A stretch of DNA of 7,146 nucleotides from an uncultured Candidatus Melainabacteria bacterium (GCA_937898445.1 CALEJY010000007.1:1-7146); one strand, 5' to 3'. Positions 1 through 5,784 are shown, counted from the first letter of the stretch. Numbers and translations: made by a program. Notes: generated by a model not told the origin, from the sequence alone.

Positions 1-1
1 G

Positions 2-49
2 AGGTACAATAAAATCTTTGATTTCGAGGAGGGGAATTTAGCTACTTGA
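2..49 (+). CDS. Possible 3' tail of an upstream gene (partial)
   Basis: From position 2 one plus-strand frame is open for 15 codons (reads RYNKIFDFEEGNLAT) and ends at a TGA at 47-49. The acidic/hydrophobic mix looks like a normal protein C-terminus, whereas the other two plus frames stop earlier and look less protein-like. Only a fragment is present, so no family can be named. If real, its stop codon overlaps the -35 box of the prepilin promoter. This is a weak call based only on composition and an open frame. Confidence 0.25.
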   Translation, partial: RYNKIFDFEEGNLAT

Positions 50-74
50 AAAACTTCAAAAAATCTGTTAAAAT
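46..74 (+). promoter_or_regulatory. Sigma70-type promoter of the prepilin gene
   Basis: A -35 box TTGAAA (46-51) is followed after 17 nt by a -10 box TAAAAT (69-74), so transcription should start near position 81. That puts the start inside what would otherwise be a longer reading frame beginning with TTG at 46, and supports the ATG at 109 as the true translation start, with a leader of about 28 nt. Confidence 0.65.
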
Positions 75-108
75 AGAAATGTTCATAGTAAGAAAGAGAG
101 GAATTTTT

Positions 109-1026
109 ATGAAAAAGAAACAAAACAAGCTCGTCGGGGGGGGGGGCAATAGCCTAAAATCCTCTCATATCAAGCGTTTTGAATTGATTAAAGCTTTAAA
201 TAATCTCGCCCCTTGGGGAGAGAATAAATTTGTTAGTGAGCAAGAGCGAACTTACAAATTTAAGAGAGGGGTTAATAATATACTGGATTGCCACGCTATC
301 GCTCGCAATGACGAGAAAAATTTATGTCACCCTGAACTTGGTGCTACGCACGTAGCCCATTGGAACAATTCTCGTAAAATAGCTTTTACTTTGGCAGAGG
401 TATTAATCACTCTCGGCATTATCGGTGTTGTTGCAGCGATGACTATGCCTACTCTTATAAACAATTATCAGAAAAAAGCTGCTGTCACTGCAGCGAAAAA
501 AGCTTATTCAACATTGGGGCAAGCCTACACACAACTAATTAATGACAACGGAGAAGGTTTGTCTGTTTGCACAATAAATAACTCTGAATGTTTGGGAAAA
601 TTGTTTGCTCCGTATTTAAAAGCTTTGAACGGTAATGGAAAACTTTATACACCATACACTGAAAAAGCAGAAGGCTGCTGGGAAGACAACGACATTGGAA
701 TGTCAACTGAAACTCATTATTGTTTTTCCGCAGTTGACGGAATTTCTTACGATTTTGACATGGAATTTCAAGAAACAAATATGAGGCAAGCTATTATTTA
801 TGTAGATATCAATGGACTAAAAAGACCGAACAAATTTGGGCGAGATAGGTTTGTTTTTACAATACTTAATTCAAAATTACTACCCGCTAAAGAACTTGCC
901 TCTCCAAGTGAAAATGACTATCTTAACAAAGAAACCCCAGAATGTAATGATGGAAAAGCCGGCACAAACGGAAATACTATTTATCCAAACGCCGGTTGTA
1001 CATACAAATATATTTATGGTGAATAG
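109..1026 (+). CDS. Type IV pilin-like prepilin with an unusually long leader
   Basis: 305-residue prepilin-type protein. Residues 93-112 carry the class III signal FTLAEVLITLGIIGVVAAM, with the cleavable Phe as +1, Ala in place of the usual Gly at -1, and Glu at +5. A hydrophobic helix and an amphipathic stretch rich in Lys/Ala follow. The mature part (about 213 residues) has six cysteines (154, 161, 190, 205, 279, 297) and a C-terminal motif VDINGLKRPNKFGRD (about 232-246), typical of pilin-like proteins with a metal- or backbone-stabilised loop. Prepilin peptidase would remove the leader, and the mature protein would be inserted in the membrane for assembly into a pilus or pseudopilus. The ATG at 109 is chosen because AGAGAGG lies 8-14 nt upstream and the promoter at 46-74 excludes the earlier TTG. 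The leader is 92 residues where 5-25 is normal; it contains a poly-G tract and repeat-like DNA. The single gene lies apart from any pilus assembly gene here. Major pilin versus minor pseudopilin cannot be decided. Confidence 0.9.
   Translation: MKKKQNKLVGGGGNSLKSSHIKRFELIKALNNLAPWGENKFVSEQERTYKFKRGVNNILDCHAIARNDEKNLCHPELGATHVAHWNNSRKIAFTLAEVLITLGIIGVVAAMTMPTLINNYQKKAAVTAAKKAYSTLGQAYTQLINDNGEGLSVCTINNSECLGKLFAPYLKALNGNGKLYTPYTEKAEGCWEDNDIGMSTETHYCFSAVDGISYDFDMEFQETNMRQAIIYVDINGLKRPNKFGRDRFVFTILNSKLLPAKELASPSENDYLNKETPECNDGKAGTNGNTIYPNAGCTYKYIYGE
136..146 (+). repeat. Poly-G tract of 11 within the prepilin leader
   Basis: Eleven consecutive G residues encode Gly-Gly-Gly-Gly (with the following C) nine codons after the start. 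The rest of the window is AT-rich and has no similar tract. With 10 Gs the frame reads Ala-Ile-Ala then TAA; with 12 Gs it reads Gln then TAG. Tracts of this length are classical slipped-strand phase-variation sites, but they are also prone to sequencing error. Confidence 0.9.
205..271. repeat. Palindromic repeat-like module A inside the prepilin leader
   Basis: A short hairpin, CTCGCCCC (205-212) and GGGGAGAG (215-222), has one mismatch. It is followed by a perfect 9-bp inverted repeat TAAATTTGT (225-233) / ACAAATTTA (254-262) around a 20-nt loop, then GAGAGGGG (264-271). The layout resembles dispersed intergenic hairpin repeats rather than coding sequence, yet it is read in frame as NLAPWGENKF and onward. 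That it is a genome-wide repeat is recalled from general experience, not shown here. Confidence 0.5.
284..314. repeat. Dispersed repeat fragment B (translated as DCHAIARND)
   Basis: The DNA around GATTGCCACGCTATCGCTCG, with the following CAATGACGA, closely resembles a short repeat seen in many bacterial genomes, whose opposite strand reads TCATTGCGAGCGATAGCGTG. It is in frame with the prepilin and gives residues reading LDCHAIARND. The identification rests on memory of this widely scattered repeat; only one copy is in this window. Confidence 0.55.
325..358. repeat. Dispersed repeat fragment C with 14-bp palindrome (translated as CHPELGATHVA)
   Basis: TGTCACCCTGAACTTG resembles the start of a common repeat that elsewhere translates as CHPELVSGS. 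It runs into a palindrome, GCTACG (343-348), CA, CGTAGC (351-356). The segment sits 27-60 nt upstream of the codon for the +1 Phe of the mature pilin and stays in frame throughout. As with fragments A and B, its dispersed nature is remembered, not demonstrated. Confidence 0.5.
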
Positions 1027-1029
1027 AAG

Positions 1030-2805
1030 TTATTTACAACCGACATCATCTTTATCAATTTTTCCATCAAAATTGTTGTCTATACCATCAGAGCAAGAAC
1101 CGATTGAGTATTTTCCTTCAGCTCTGACACTATGTTGCAAATATCTTTCAGGGATTTTCTTCCACAAATATTCAAAAAATCCCTTATAAAATTTCGCAAG
1201 CGACATATCTTCAACTACCAAAACATTTTCATCATTCTTGTTTTCACCACTGTTTGTAAAATTCATTGAGCCAGCAATAATATATTTATCATCAATGATA
1301 ACGCTCTTTGAATGCAATTTTCCTGCGCAATTTTCAACTTTTACAGGAACTCCGGCACCACGAAGCTCTTTCACTTTACTTTTCTTTGAATAAACATTTG
1401 TCGCATCTACAATAACTCTTACATCTACTCCTCTCTTTTTCGCATTGATTAATTCTGCTGAAAATTCATCGTGAGTAATCGTAAATGCAGGAATGTAGAT
1501 ATATTTTTTAGAGTTTTTTATAAGTGGAACAATATTATTGGTTATGATTTTGTCTTTTGGAGAAAATAGCGGTGTAATTTGGGTTTTACCCAAAACAACA
1601 GTGTTATGCTGAATTTGAGATTTTGAATTATGGAATTTTCCGTTCAACATTTGGCTAAATTCTTTTTCATAAATATTTGCAATTTCTTTTGAATTAATAA
1701 AGAAAATACAATTTGAATTAAAGCCTGAAAAGCCGGTTTTGGCAAAGTTCATAGAACCTGTTATTACAGATGAATTGTCAAAAATAATAAATTTATCATG
1801 CATTAAGATTTTTGGAGTGTCGGTCGATTTTTCATTCGCTATTTTTACAAACTCTTTTAAATTCGGATAATATGCTTTTGTACTAGTGTCGTAGACTATC
1901 CTGATTTTCACGCCTCTAGATTTTGCTCTAACTAGTGCATTATATATAGAAGGGTTGTCATCCCAACCGTATAGAGCTATATCTATCGAAGATTTTGATT
2001 TGTTGATTTGGTTTAAAACTTCATGACAAACATCCGTATTACAAGAATTGTTCGGTTTTAACGTTGTTGTCATATCGGTCAAATACATTCTTATACTGCC
2101 GTTTGAGATAGTTAGAGGATAATTTGGAATTACATTCTTCTTGAATTTTGTTTTATTGAATTTTTGATATTTTGATTTTTGAATATGACAAAATTTACAC
2201 GGTTTTGCACCATCCGTTTTTTGCCTTTCGGGAATAACAATTGTGTCATGCGCCGAAAGTCCATATTTGCAATCTAATGTATGATATTTATTGCTCTTAT
2301 GATTTAGGATAATCAAATTTAACTTGCGTGCTTTTGATAGTTGAGATTGATATGATTGAGTAGAATTTCCTTTATCATCAAAACCTAAGCCGGAATTTTT
2401 CAATTTTTTACTATACAACTCATTATCAACAACAATTTCTGCATATTTACAACTCGGCGTAATTTCTCCACTATATTGCAATTTAACAGATTTCCCGCTC
2501 AAATTGTTTTCTGCAAAAATATCAGCTAAGTATCCTAACTTTATTGCCTCCGAATGTGTTAGTTTTAAGAGTTTTTCTAATTCCGATTGCGGTTGAGATA
2601 AATCAGACGTAAAAGTTTTTAAATTCGGAATACAAATAATTTCACCGTCATCAAGAATATTATTTCCGTTCAAATCAACTTCAATTTGCGCAGGATTTAT
2701 TATCCCTATCACTTTCTTTTCGGATTTTCTATAAACCTCAAACCCAGTAAAAGCAATGAATATCCCTATTATTAAAACAATTGAATATATTTTATTTAAG
2801 CGCAT
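1030..2805 (-). CDS. Membrane-anchored PLD-superfamily protein with SNase-like N-terminal region
   Basis: 591 residues. An N-terminal membrane segment (about 7-22) follows a short basic start, so the body probably lies outside the cytoplasmic membrane. Residues 44-55 (DLNGNNILDDGE) fit an EF-hand-type calcium loop. Residues about 85-145 (KLGYLADIFAEN, then AEIVVDNELY and LKNSGLGF) recall a degenerate staphylococcal-nuclease fold, followed by a probable zinc site (H175, C179, C203, C206, H207). Two complete HKD motifs of the phospholipase D superfamily follow: H336/K338/D343 with GSMN (350-353), and H498/K500/D505 with GSMN (512-515). Two motifs in one chain make a full active site. The tail CSDGIDNNFDGKIDKDDVGC (571-590) is another calcium-type loop bracketed by cysteines. 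The family includes phospholipases, nucleases and phosphatidyl transferases, so the substrate is open; the SNase-like and zinc parts favour a nuclease. Its start overlaps the upstream deacetylase gene by 14 nt with a poor ribosome site, suggesting translational coupling. It ends 3 nt from the convergent prepilin gene. Confidence 0.85.
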   Translation of the reverse strand: MRLNKIYSIVLIIGIFIAFTGFEVYRKSEKKVIGIINPAQIEVDLNGNNILDDGEIICIPNLKTFTSDLSQPQSELEKLLKLTHSEAIKLGYLADIFAENNLSGKSVKLQYSGEITPSCKYAEIVVDNELYSKKLKNSGLGFDDKGNSTQSYQSQLSKARKLNLIILNHKSNKYHTLDCKYGLSAHDTIVIPERQKTDGAKPCKFCHIQKSKYQKFNKTKFKKNVIPNYPLTISNGSIRMYLTDMTTTLKPNNSCNTDVCHEVLNQINKSKSSIDIALYGWDDNPSIYNALVRAKSRGVKIRIVYDTSTKAYYPNLKEFVKIANEKSTDTPKILMHDKFIIFDNSSVITGSMNFAKTGFSGFNSNCIFFINSKEIANIYEKEFSQMLNGKFHNSKSQIQHNTVVLGKTQITPLFSPKDKIITNNIVPLIKNSKKYIYIPAFTITHDEFSAELINAKKRGVDVRVIVDATNVYSKKSKVKELRGAGVPVKVENCAGKLHSKSVIIDDKYIIAGSMNFTNSGENKNDENVLVVEDMSLAKFYKGFFEYLWKKIPERYLQHSVRAEGKYSIGSCSDGIDNNFDGKIDKDDVGCK

Positions 2806-3643
2806 ATTCTTTTTTATAATTTGTTAGCTCAAAACCAAGTCTTGAAATCTTATCTTTCAATTCTTTATTTTGAGTAATTAAAAATTCCGTATAATGTTGA
2901 TTTTTGTTAGAAGTTGCATAATGGCAAGGATGAATTAGAGCTTCCGCAACACAATCACCTTCTAACGCCTTTAAACCGTATTCTATGGTCAAATTATCCA
3001 TCAAACCTGTGTAGCCAACCCCAATCAAAAAATCATTCGTTAACAGGTCATATTCCTTCGCTACCGGTAAATTTTTTGAAGTAAAATAATTTAACAAAAG
3101 AATTTTCAAAATATTTGGCGGATATTTAAAATTACAATGTTTTTTGAAACTCGGAACAAAATACATTTCTTCATGTTGGGTTCTGATATATGGAATATTA
3201 TACTCTTTCGCCAATCTTGCAACTATTTTGAAAATATTTGGAATAGCATGAGTGTGAACATGCGAATCTATATGGTCAACTTTTGTATAATTCATAACGG
3301 TTTCAATTTGCGTTCTAAATTCAAATTCAACCTGTTCCAAGAATTTTGTATCATTTGACATCAACATCAACTGCCCATATCCTTTATTAAATTTTCCTTT
3401 TTTATTAGTTAGCATTGGAGCTTTTGTCAATGAACGACCTTCAATAATATTAAGGTGAACACCAATCCCTAAATTCGGGCATTCGGGAATAATCTCATTA
3501 ACCGCAGCATTAAAAGCTTTTCCATTAGCGCACAAACTTGCACTTGTCAAAAATCCTCTGTGATACCCATCAAGCACTGCTCTATTGAATGCCTTTGACA
3601 TTCCAAAATCATCTGCGTTTAAAATAAATTTTTTGCTAACCAT
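2792..3643 (-). CDS. YdjC/ChbG-family carbohydrate deacetylase
   Basis: 283 residues, a normal length for the YdjC-like family of metal-dependent amide hydrolases that remove N-acetyl groups from sugars. The N-terminal NADDFG (9-14) supplies the catalytic and metal-binding aspartates D11/D12. GVHLNI (61-66) supplies H63, and DHIDSHVHTH (123-132) gives the H128/H132 metal and substrate cluster. A late HPCH (238-241) fits the C-terminal conserved histidine region. There is no signal peptide, so it should act in the cytoplasm or at the inner membrane face. The start is fixed by the need for NADDFG near the N-terminus and by AAGGA 12-16 nt upstream. It is the first gene of a two-gene minus-strand operon with the PLD-like gene and is divergent from a GT2 glycosyltransferase. 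Relatives act on chito-oligosaccharides (ChbG), hopanoid intermediates (HpnK) or undecaprenyl-phosphate amino sugars (NaxD); the glycosyltransferase neighbour favours the last. Confidence 0.9.
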   Translation of the reverse strand: MVSKKFILNADDFGMSKAFNRAVLDGYHRGFLTSASLCANGKAFNAAVNEIIPECPNLGIGVHLNIIEGRSLTKAPMLTNKKGKFNKGYGQLMLMSNDTKFLEQVEFEFRTQIETVMNYTKVDHIDSHVHTHAIPNIFKIVARLAKEYNIPYIRTQHEEMYFVPSFKKHCNFKYPPNILKILLLNYFTSKNLPVAKEYDLLTNDFLIGVGYTGLMDNLTIEYGLKALEGDCVAEALIHPCHYATSNKNQHYTEFLITQNKELKDKISRLGFELTNYKKEYALK

Positions 3644-3657
3644 TTGCTAATAAATCC

Positions 3658-3684
3658 TTGCTTTAATAATAAATATATTATAAT
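3658..3684 (+). promoter_or_regulatory. Promoter of the GT2 glycosyltransferase, overlapping the divergent one
   Basis: The plus strand also has a perfect TATAAT (3679-3684) from the same palindrome. The nearest -35-like box is TTGCTT (3658-3663) at a short 15-nt spacing, so this side looks weaker or activator-dependent. Transcription would begin near 3691. RNA polymerase cannot occupy both -10 boxes at once, so the two operons may compete. Confidence 0.45.
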
Positions 3685-3706
3685 ATAAAAGAGCCGGTTT
3701 TGGCAA
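3674..3706 (-). promoter_or_regulatory. Promoter of the deacetylase/PLD operon on a 14-bp palindrome
   Basis: On the minus strand a -35 box TTGCCA (3706 to 3701) and a perfect -10 box TATAAT (3682 to 3677) are 18 nt apart. The -10 lies in a perfect 14-bp palindrome TATATTATAATATA (3674-3687), which offers TATAAT on both strands. Transcription would start near 3670. Confidence 0.6.
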
Positions 3707-3722
3707 ATTGGAGAGAGAAATC

Positions 3723-4676
3723 ATGGACAGACCGACATTAGCTATAATTATTCCTTGTTACAACGAAGAACTATGCGTAAAAACGACTGTTACGACTTTG
3801 TTAAATTTGTTAGATAAACTCGTTGAAAAAGGGAAAATTAAACAAGATAGCTATTTGTATCTCGTTGATGACGGTTCAAAAGACAAAACTTGGAGTATAA
3901 TTGTTTCTCTTAACCAAACAGACAAAAGAGTTAAAGCTCTTAAATTCATCAGGAATTTTGGCAACCAAAAAGCTCTAATTGCCGGTTTGGAAGGAGTTCG
4001 AGGAATTGGTTGTGATTGTGCTGTTTCTATAGATGCAGATTTGCAACAGGATGAAAACTCTATTGAAGAATTTATTGATGAATATATGAAAGGTGCTGAC
4101 ATCGTTTCAGGTATTAGAAATGACAGAAAAACAGATTCTTTCTTCAAAAAATTTACGGCATTAGCATTTTATAAAACAATGAATATCTTAGGAGCGAAAA
4201 TTCCGCCAAACCACTCGGATTACAGATTAGTAAGCAAAAAAGCTCTTGATATTATGGAACTTTATCCTGAAAAATATTTATTCTTAAGAGGATTTTTCAA
4301 CGAAGTAGGATTAAAAACATCTTACGTTCATTTTAACGTAAAACCAAGAATGGCAGGGCAATCAAAATTCAATTTTGTTTCTCTTATGGGATTGGCACTA
4401 AATGGAATTACATCATATAGTGTTGTACCGCTTAGATTTGTAACCGTTTTAGGATTTTGCATGGCATTGTTTGGATTTTTGGTTGGAGTTGAAACAGTCA
4501 TAGAAAAAATCTTTTGGCACAACTCACCAAACGGCTGGGCTACAACTATTATTTTGTTGTGCGTATTTGGCGGCATTCAATTGTTCTGCTTAGGATTGAT
4601 TGGAGAATATGTAGGACAAGTTTATAGAGAAGTTAAGGGTAGACCTCGCTATATAAAAGATATTGAATTAAAATAA
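3723..4676 (+). CDS. GT2 polyprenyl-phosphate glycosyltransferase (GtrB/ArnC/FlmF2-like)
   Basis: 317 residues, typical of the DPM1/GtrB/ArnC group of family 2 glycosyltransferases, which move a sugar from a nucleotide donor to a polyprenyl phosphate on the cytoplasmic membrane face. The GT-A domain opens with LAIIIPCYNEE (about 6-16). VDDGSKD starts at 48 with the donor-binding aspartates, and DADLQQD (104-110) provides the metal-binding DxD. RMAGQSKF (about 209-216) matches the conserved RxxGxSK acceptor-side motif. Two membrane helices follow (about 236-257 and 273-296), as in GtrB, then a basic tail. The ATG at 3723 is preferred because GGAGAG begins at 3710, nine bases or fewer upstream; the TTG at 3708 overlaps that site and has none of its own. 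It is divergent from the YdjC deacetylase. No third enzyme that would transfer the lipid-linked sugar onward is present in the window. The exact sugar cannot be read from sequence. Confidence 0.9.
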   Translation: MDRPTLAIIIPCYNEELCVKTTVTTLLNLLDKLVEKGKIKQDSYLYLVDDGSKDKTWSIIVSLNQTDKRVKALKFIRNFGNQKALIAGLEGVRGIGCDCAVSIDADLQQDENSIEEFIDEYMKGADIVSGIRNDRKTDSFFKKFTALAFYKTMNILGAKIPPNHSDYRLVSKKALDIMELYPEKYLFLRGFFNEVGLKTSYVHFNVKPRMAGQSKFNFVSLMGLALNGITSYSVVPLRFVTVLGFCMALFGFLVGVETVIEKIFWHNSPNGWATTIILLCVFGGIQLFCLGLIGEYVGQVYREVKGRPRYIKDIELK

Positions 4677-4700
4677 TAATAAAAAATCCGGCTTTTTCGC

Positions 4701-4720
4701 AAAAAATAAAAAAACCGTAC
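4701..4720 (-). terminator. U-tract terminator of the SRP RNA
   Basis: On the minus strand the 3' strand of helix 1 (GTACGG, 4720-4715) runs directly into seven Ts, an A and six more Ts (4714-4701). The run of Us after a G/C-containing stem is the usual intrinsic terminator arrangement, although here the stem's other strand lies at the far 5' end of the RNA. The exact end within the T-run is uncertain. Confidence 0.6.
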
Positions 4721-4970
4721 CACTGTCTATCGAATTTACCAAACAAAATTTCAAAATACACTACCTCTTTTTACAAATACGATACCCGCAAAGATTGCCT
4801 TAGTGCTGCTATGTTTCCATCCTGACACGGTTCGGCAGATTACGCCACCATAAGTATAAACCTCAACAATAACATATTTATCAAAGTTATTTTTCAAACC
4901 CTCACAACAGGCTCTGCACCTCGCATTAACTTCGAGTCAAGGGATTGCAATTCCCCGTGGAGTACGGCTT
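4708..4970 (-). ncRNA. ffs: Signal recognition particle RNA, large type with Alu-like domain
   Basis: On the minus strand, near 4830-4799, the RNA has the universal domain IV: GUCAGG, a 3-bp stem AUG/CAU capped by a GAAA tetraloop (4814-4817), then AGCAGC. Outside it lie GUG/CAC and UGCC/GGCA stems flanking the usual asymmetric GAACC/UAA loop. This domain binds Ffh (SRP54), which targets membrane and secreted proteins to the translocon. About 140 nt of RNA precede it. They include two small hairpins (GGGA/UCCC near 4955-4941, CTCG/CGAG near 4935-4919) placed like Alu-domain helices 3 and 4. The 5' end AAGCCGUACU pairs with the 3' GGUACGGUUU (10 bp with two G-U pairs), forming helix 1. The total of about 263 nt matches Bacillus-type large SRP RNA rather than the roughly 110-nt 4.5S form. 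The ends are inferred from the promoter and U-tract. It fills most of the gap between the glycosyltransferase and vWA genes. Confidence 0.9.
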
Positions 4971-4976
4971 GATTTT

Positions 4977-5005
4977 AATATAACAAAAAATATTCTAAAT
5001 ATCAA
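4977..5005 (-). promoter_or_regulatory. Sigma70-type promoter of the SRP RNA
   Basis: On the minus strand TTGATA (5005 to 5000) and TATATT (4982 to 4977) are separated by exactly 17 nt. Six bases later comes position 4970, the first base of the AAGCCGTACT strand that forms the terminal helix, so promoter and RNA structure agree on the 5' end. Confidence 0.75.
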
Positions 5006-5031
5006 TTAATATTTTAAGGAGTTTATCAATC

Positions 5032-5060
5032 TTGCTAAAAGCTTAAAAATATGCTATATT
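5032..5060 (+). promoter_or_regulatory. Extended -10 promoter of the vWA/FHA-like operon
   Basis: TTGCTA (5032-5037), a 17-nt spacer, then TGC-TATATT (5052-5060) with an extended TG upstream of the -10 box. Transcription would start near 5067, downstream of the ATG at 5051, so the vWA gene must start at 5093. This promoter is back to back with the SRP RNA promoter, their -35 boxes about 27 nt apart. Confidence 0.65.
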
Positions 5061-5092
5061 GTTCTTACAACAACATATCAAACAGGTGGAAT

Positions 5093-5767
5093 ATGAAATT
5101 AAATAAAAGATTAGTTACATTAGGTTTAATAATATTAATTTTATCAATCGCATTAAAATTTATATGGGCAGGATTAAGACAAATCAAAGTTGATGATTTT
5201 CATGCTGCTGCAGTTATATTCTTAATCGATTCTTCTGCTTCTAACCAAAATCAACTACCGGAGCAGAAAAAAACTTTAAGACAGATTTGTAATTTGCTTG
5301 ATCCAGAAGATCAAATTAAAATTTTAAGAGTGTCTGAAGATGCTTATCTAATCTATGAAGGCAGCCCAATGAACGGCAGCACTATTACAAAATCAATGGA
5401 TGCTTTCACAAAATATGATAAAAAAGATTATGGTACAGCGTATGGAATAGGATTGAAAAAAGCTTTTTCTCACGCTTTGACTATGAAAAAAGATGGCTAT
5501 GTTCCGGCAATTGTTGTTATTGGCGATCTTGAAAACGAAGGAGCTATCGAAAAACAAATCAATTGGAACACACTTCCATCAAATGTTCAAAACGTAAAAA
5601 AATACGCTCCGGATATTTCTATGATGTTTTTAGATGCACATCCGGCAAAATTAGATTTAGTAAAAGAAAAATTAACACCTGTTCTTGGAGAAGATCATTT
5701 GATTGTTTCTCCAAAACAAAACATAGATAAATCAATTAGGAAATTTCTTCACGCAATCGGAAGATAA
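5093..5767 (+). CDS. Membrane-anchored von Willebrand factor A domain protein
   Basis: 224 residues. One N-terminal membrane helix (about 7-25) follows the basic MKLNKR, so the rest most likely faces the outside of the cytoplasmic membrane. The body is a vWA-type Rossmann fold. AVIFLIDSSAS (40-50) supplies the metal-ion-dependent adhesion site DxSxS (D46, S48, S50); DYGTAYG (112-118) supplies the MIDAS threonine T115; VVIGDLENEG (141-150) supplies D145. All MIDAS residues are present, so it should bind a divalent metal and a protein partner. The ATG at 5093 is chosen because AGGTGG (5084-5089) sits just upstream and the promoter excludes the ATG at 5051. It is first in an operon, 17 nt before the next gene. 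There is no visible enzyme domain, and its partner is unknown. It differs from Bat-type aerotolerance proteins, which usually have further membrane segments after the vWA domain. Confidence 0.8.
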   Translation: MKLNKRLVTLGLIILILSIALKFIWAGLRQIKVDDFHAAAVIFLIDSSASNQNQLPEQKKTLRQICNLLDPEDQIKILRVSEDAYLIYEGSPMNGSTITKSMDAFTKYDKKDYGTAYGIGLKKAFSHALTMKKDGYVPAIVVIGDLENEGAIEKQINWNTLPSNVQNVKKYAPDISMMFLDAHPAKLDLVKEKLTPVLGEDHLIVSPKQNIDKSIRKFLHAIGR

Positions 5768-5784
5768 AATTTGAGAGGATAAGA

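Noticed and set aside
46..108. TTG start at 46 giving a prepilin 21 residues longer, with GAGGAGGGG upstream
   Set aside because: The TTG is part of a good -35 box and the predicted transcript starts near 81, while the ATG at 109 has its own ribosome site.
284..358. CRISPR array or insertion-sequence end in the prepilin leader
   Set aside because: There is no regular repeat-spacer pattern, no transposase and no paired terminal repeats; the modules fit short dispersed repeats better.
836..1189. Plus-strand open frame across the prepilin and PLD-like gene ends
   Set aside because: It overlaps two well-supported genes in another frame and has no recognisable domain.
3708..3722. TTG start for the glycosyltransferase
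   Set aside because: It lies on the ribosome-binding site GGAG that serves the ATG at 3723 and has no site of its own.
4677..4703. Possible terminator after the glycosyltransferase (AAAAAATCCGGCTTTTT)
   Set aside because: The only stem is five A-T pairs around a small loop, with no following T-run, which is too weak to call.
5051..5092. Upstream ATG for the vWA protein
   Set aside because: It overlaps the extended -10 box and has no ribosome site; the membrane segment is also placed normally when starting at 5093.
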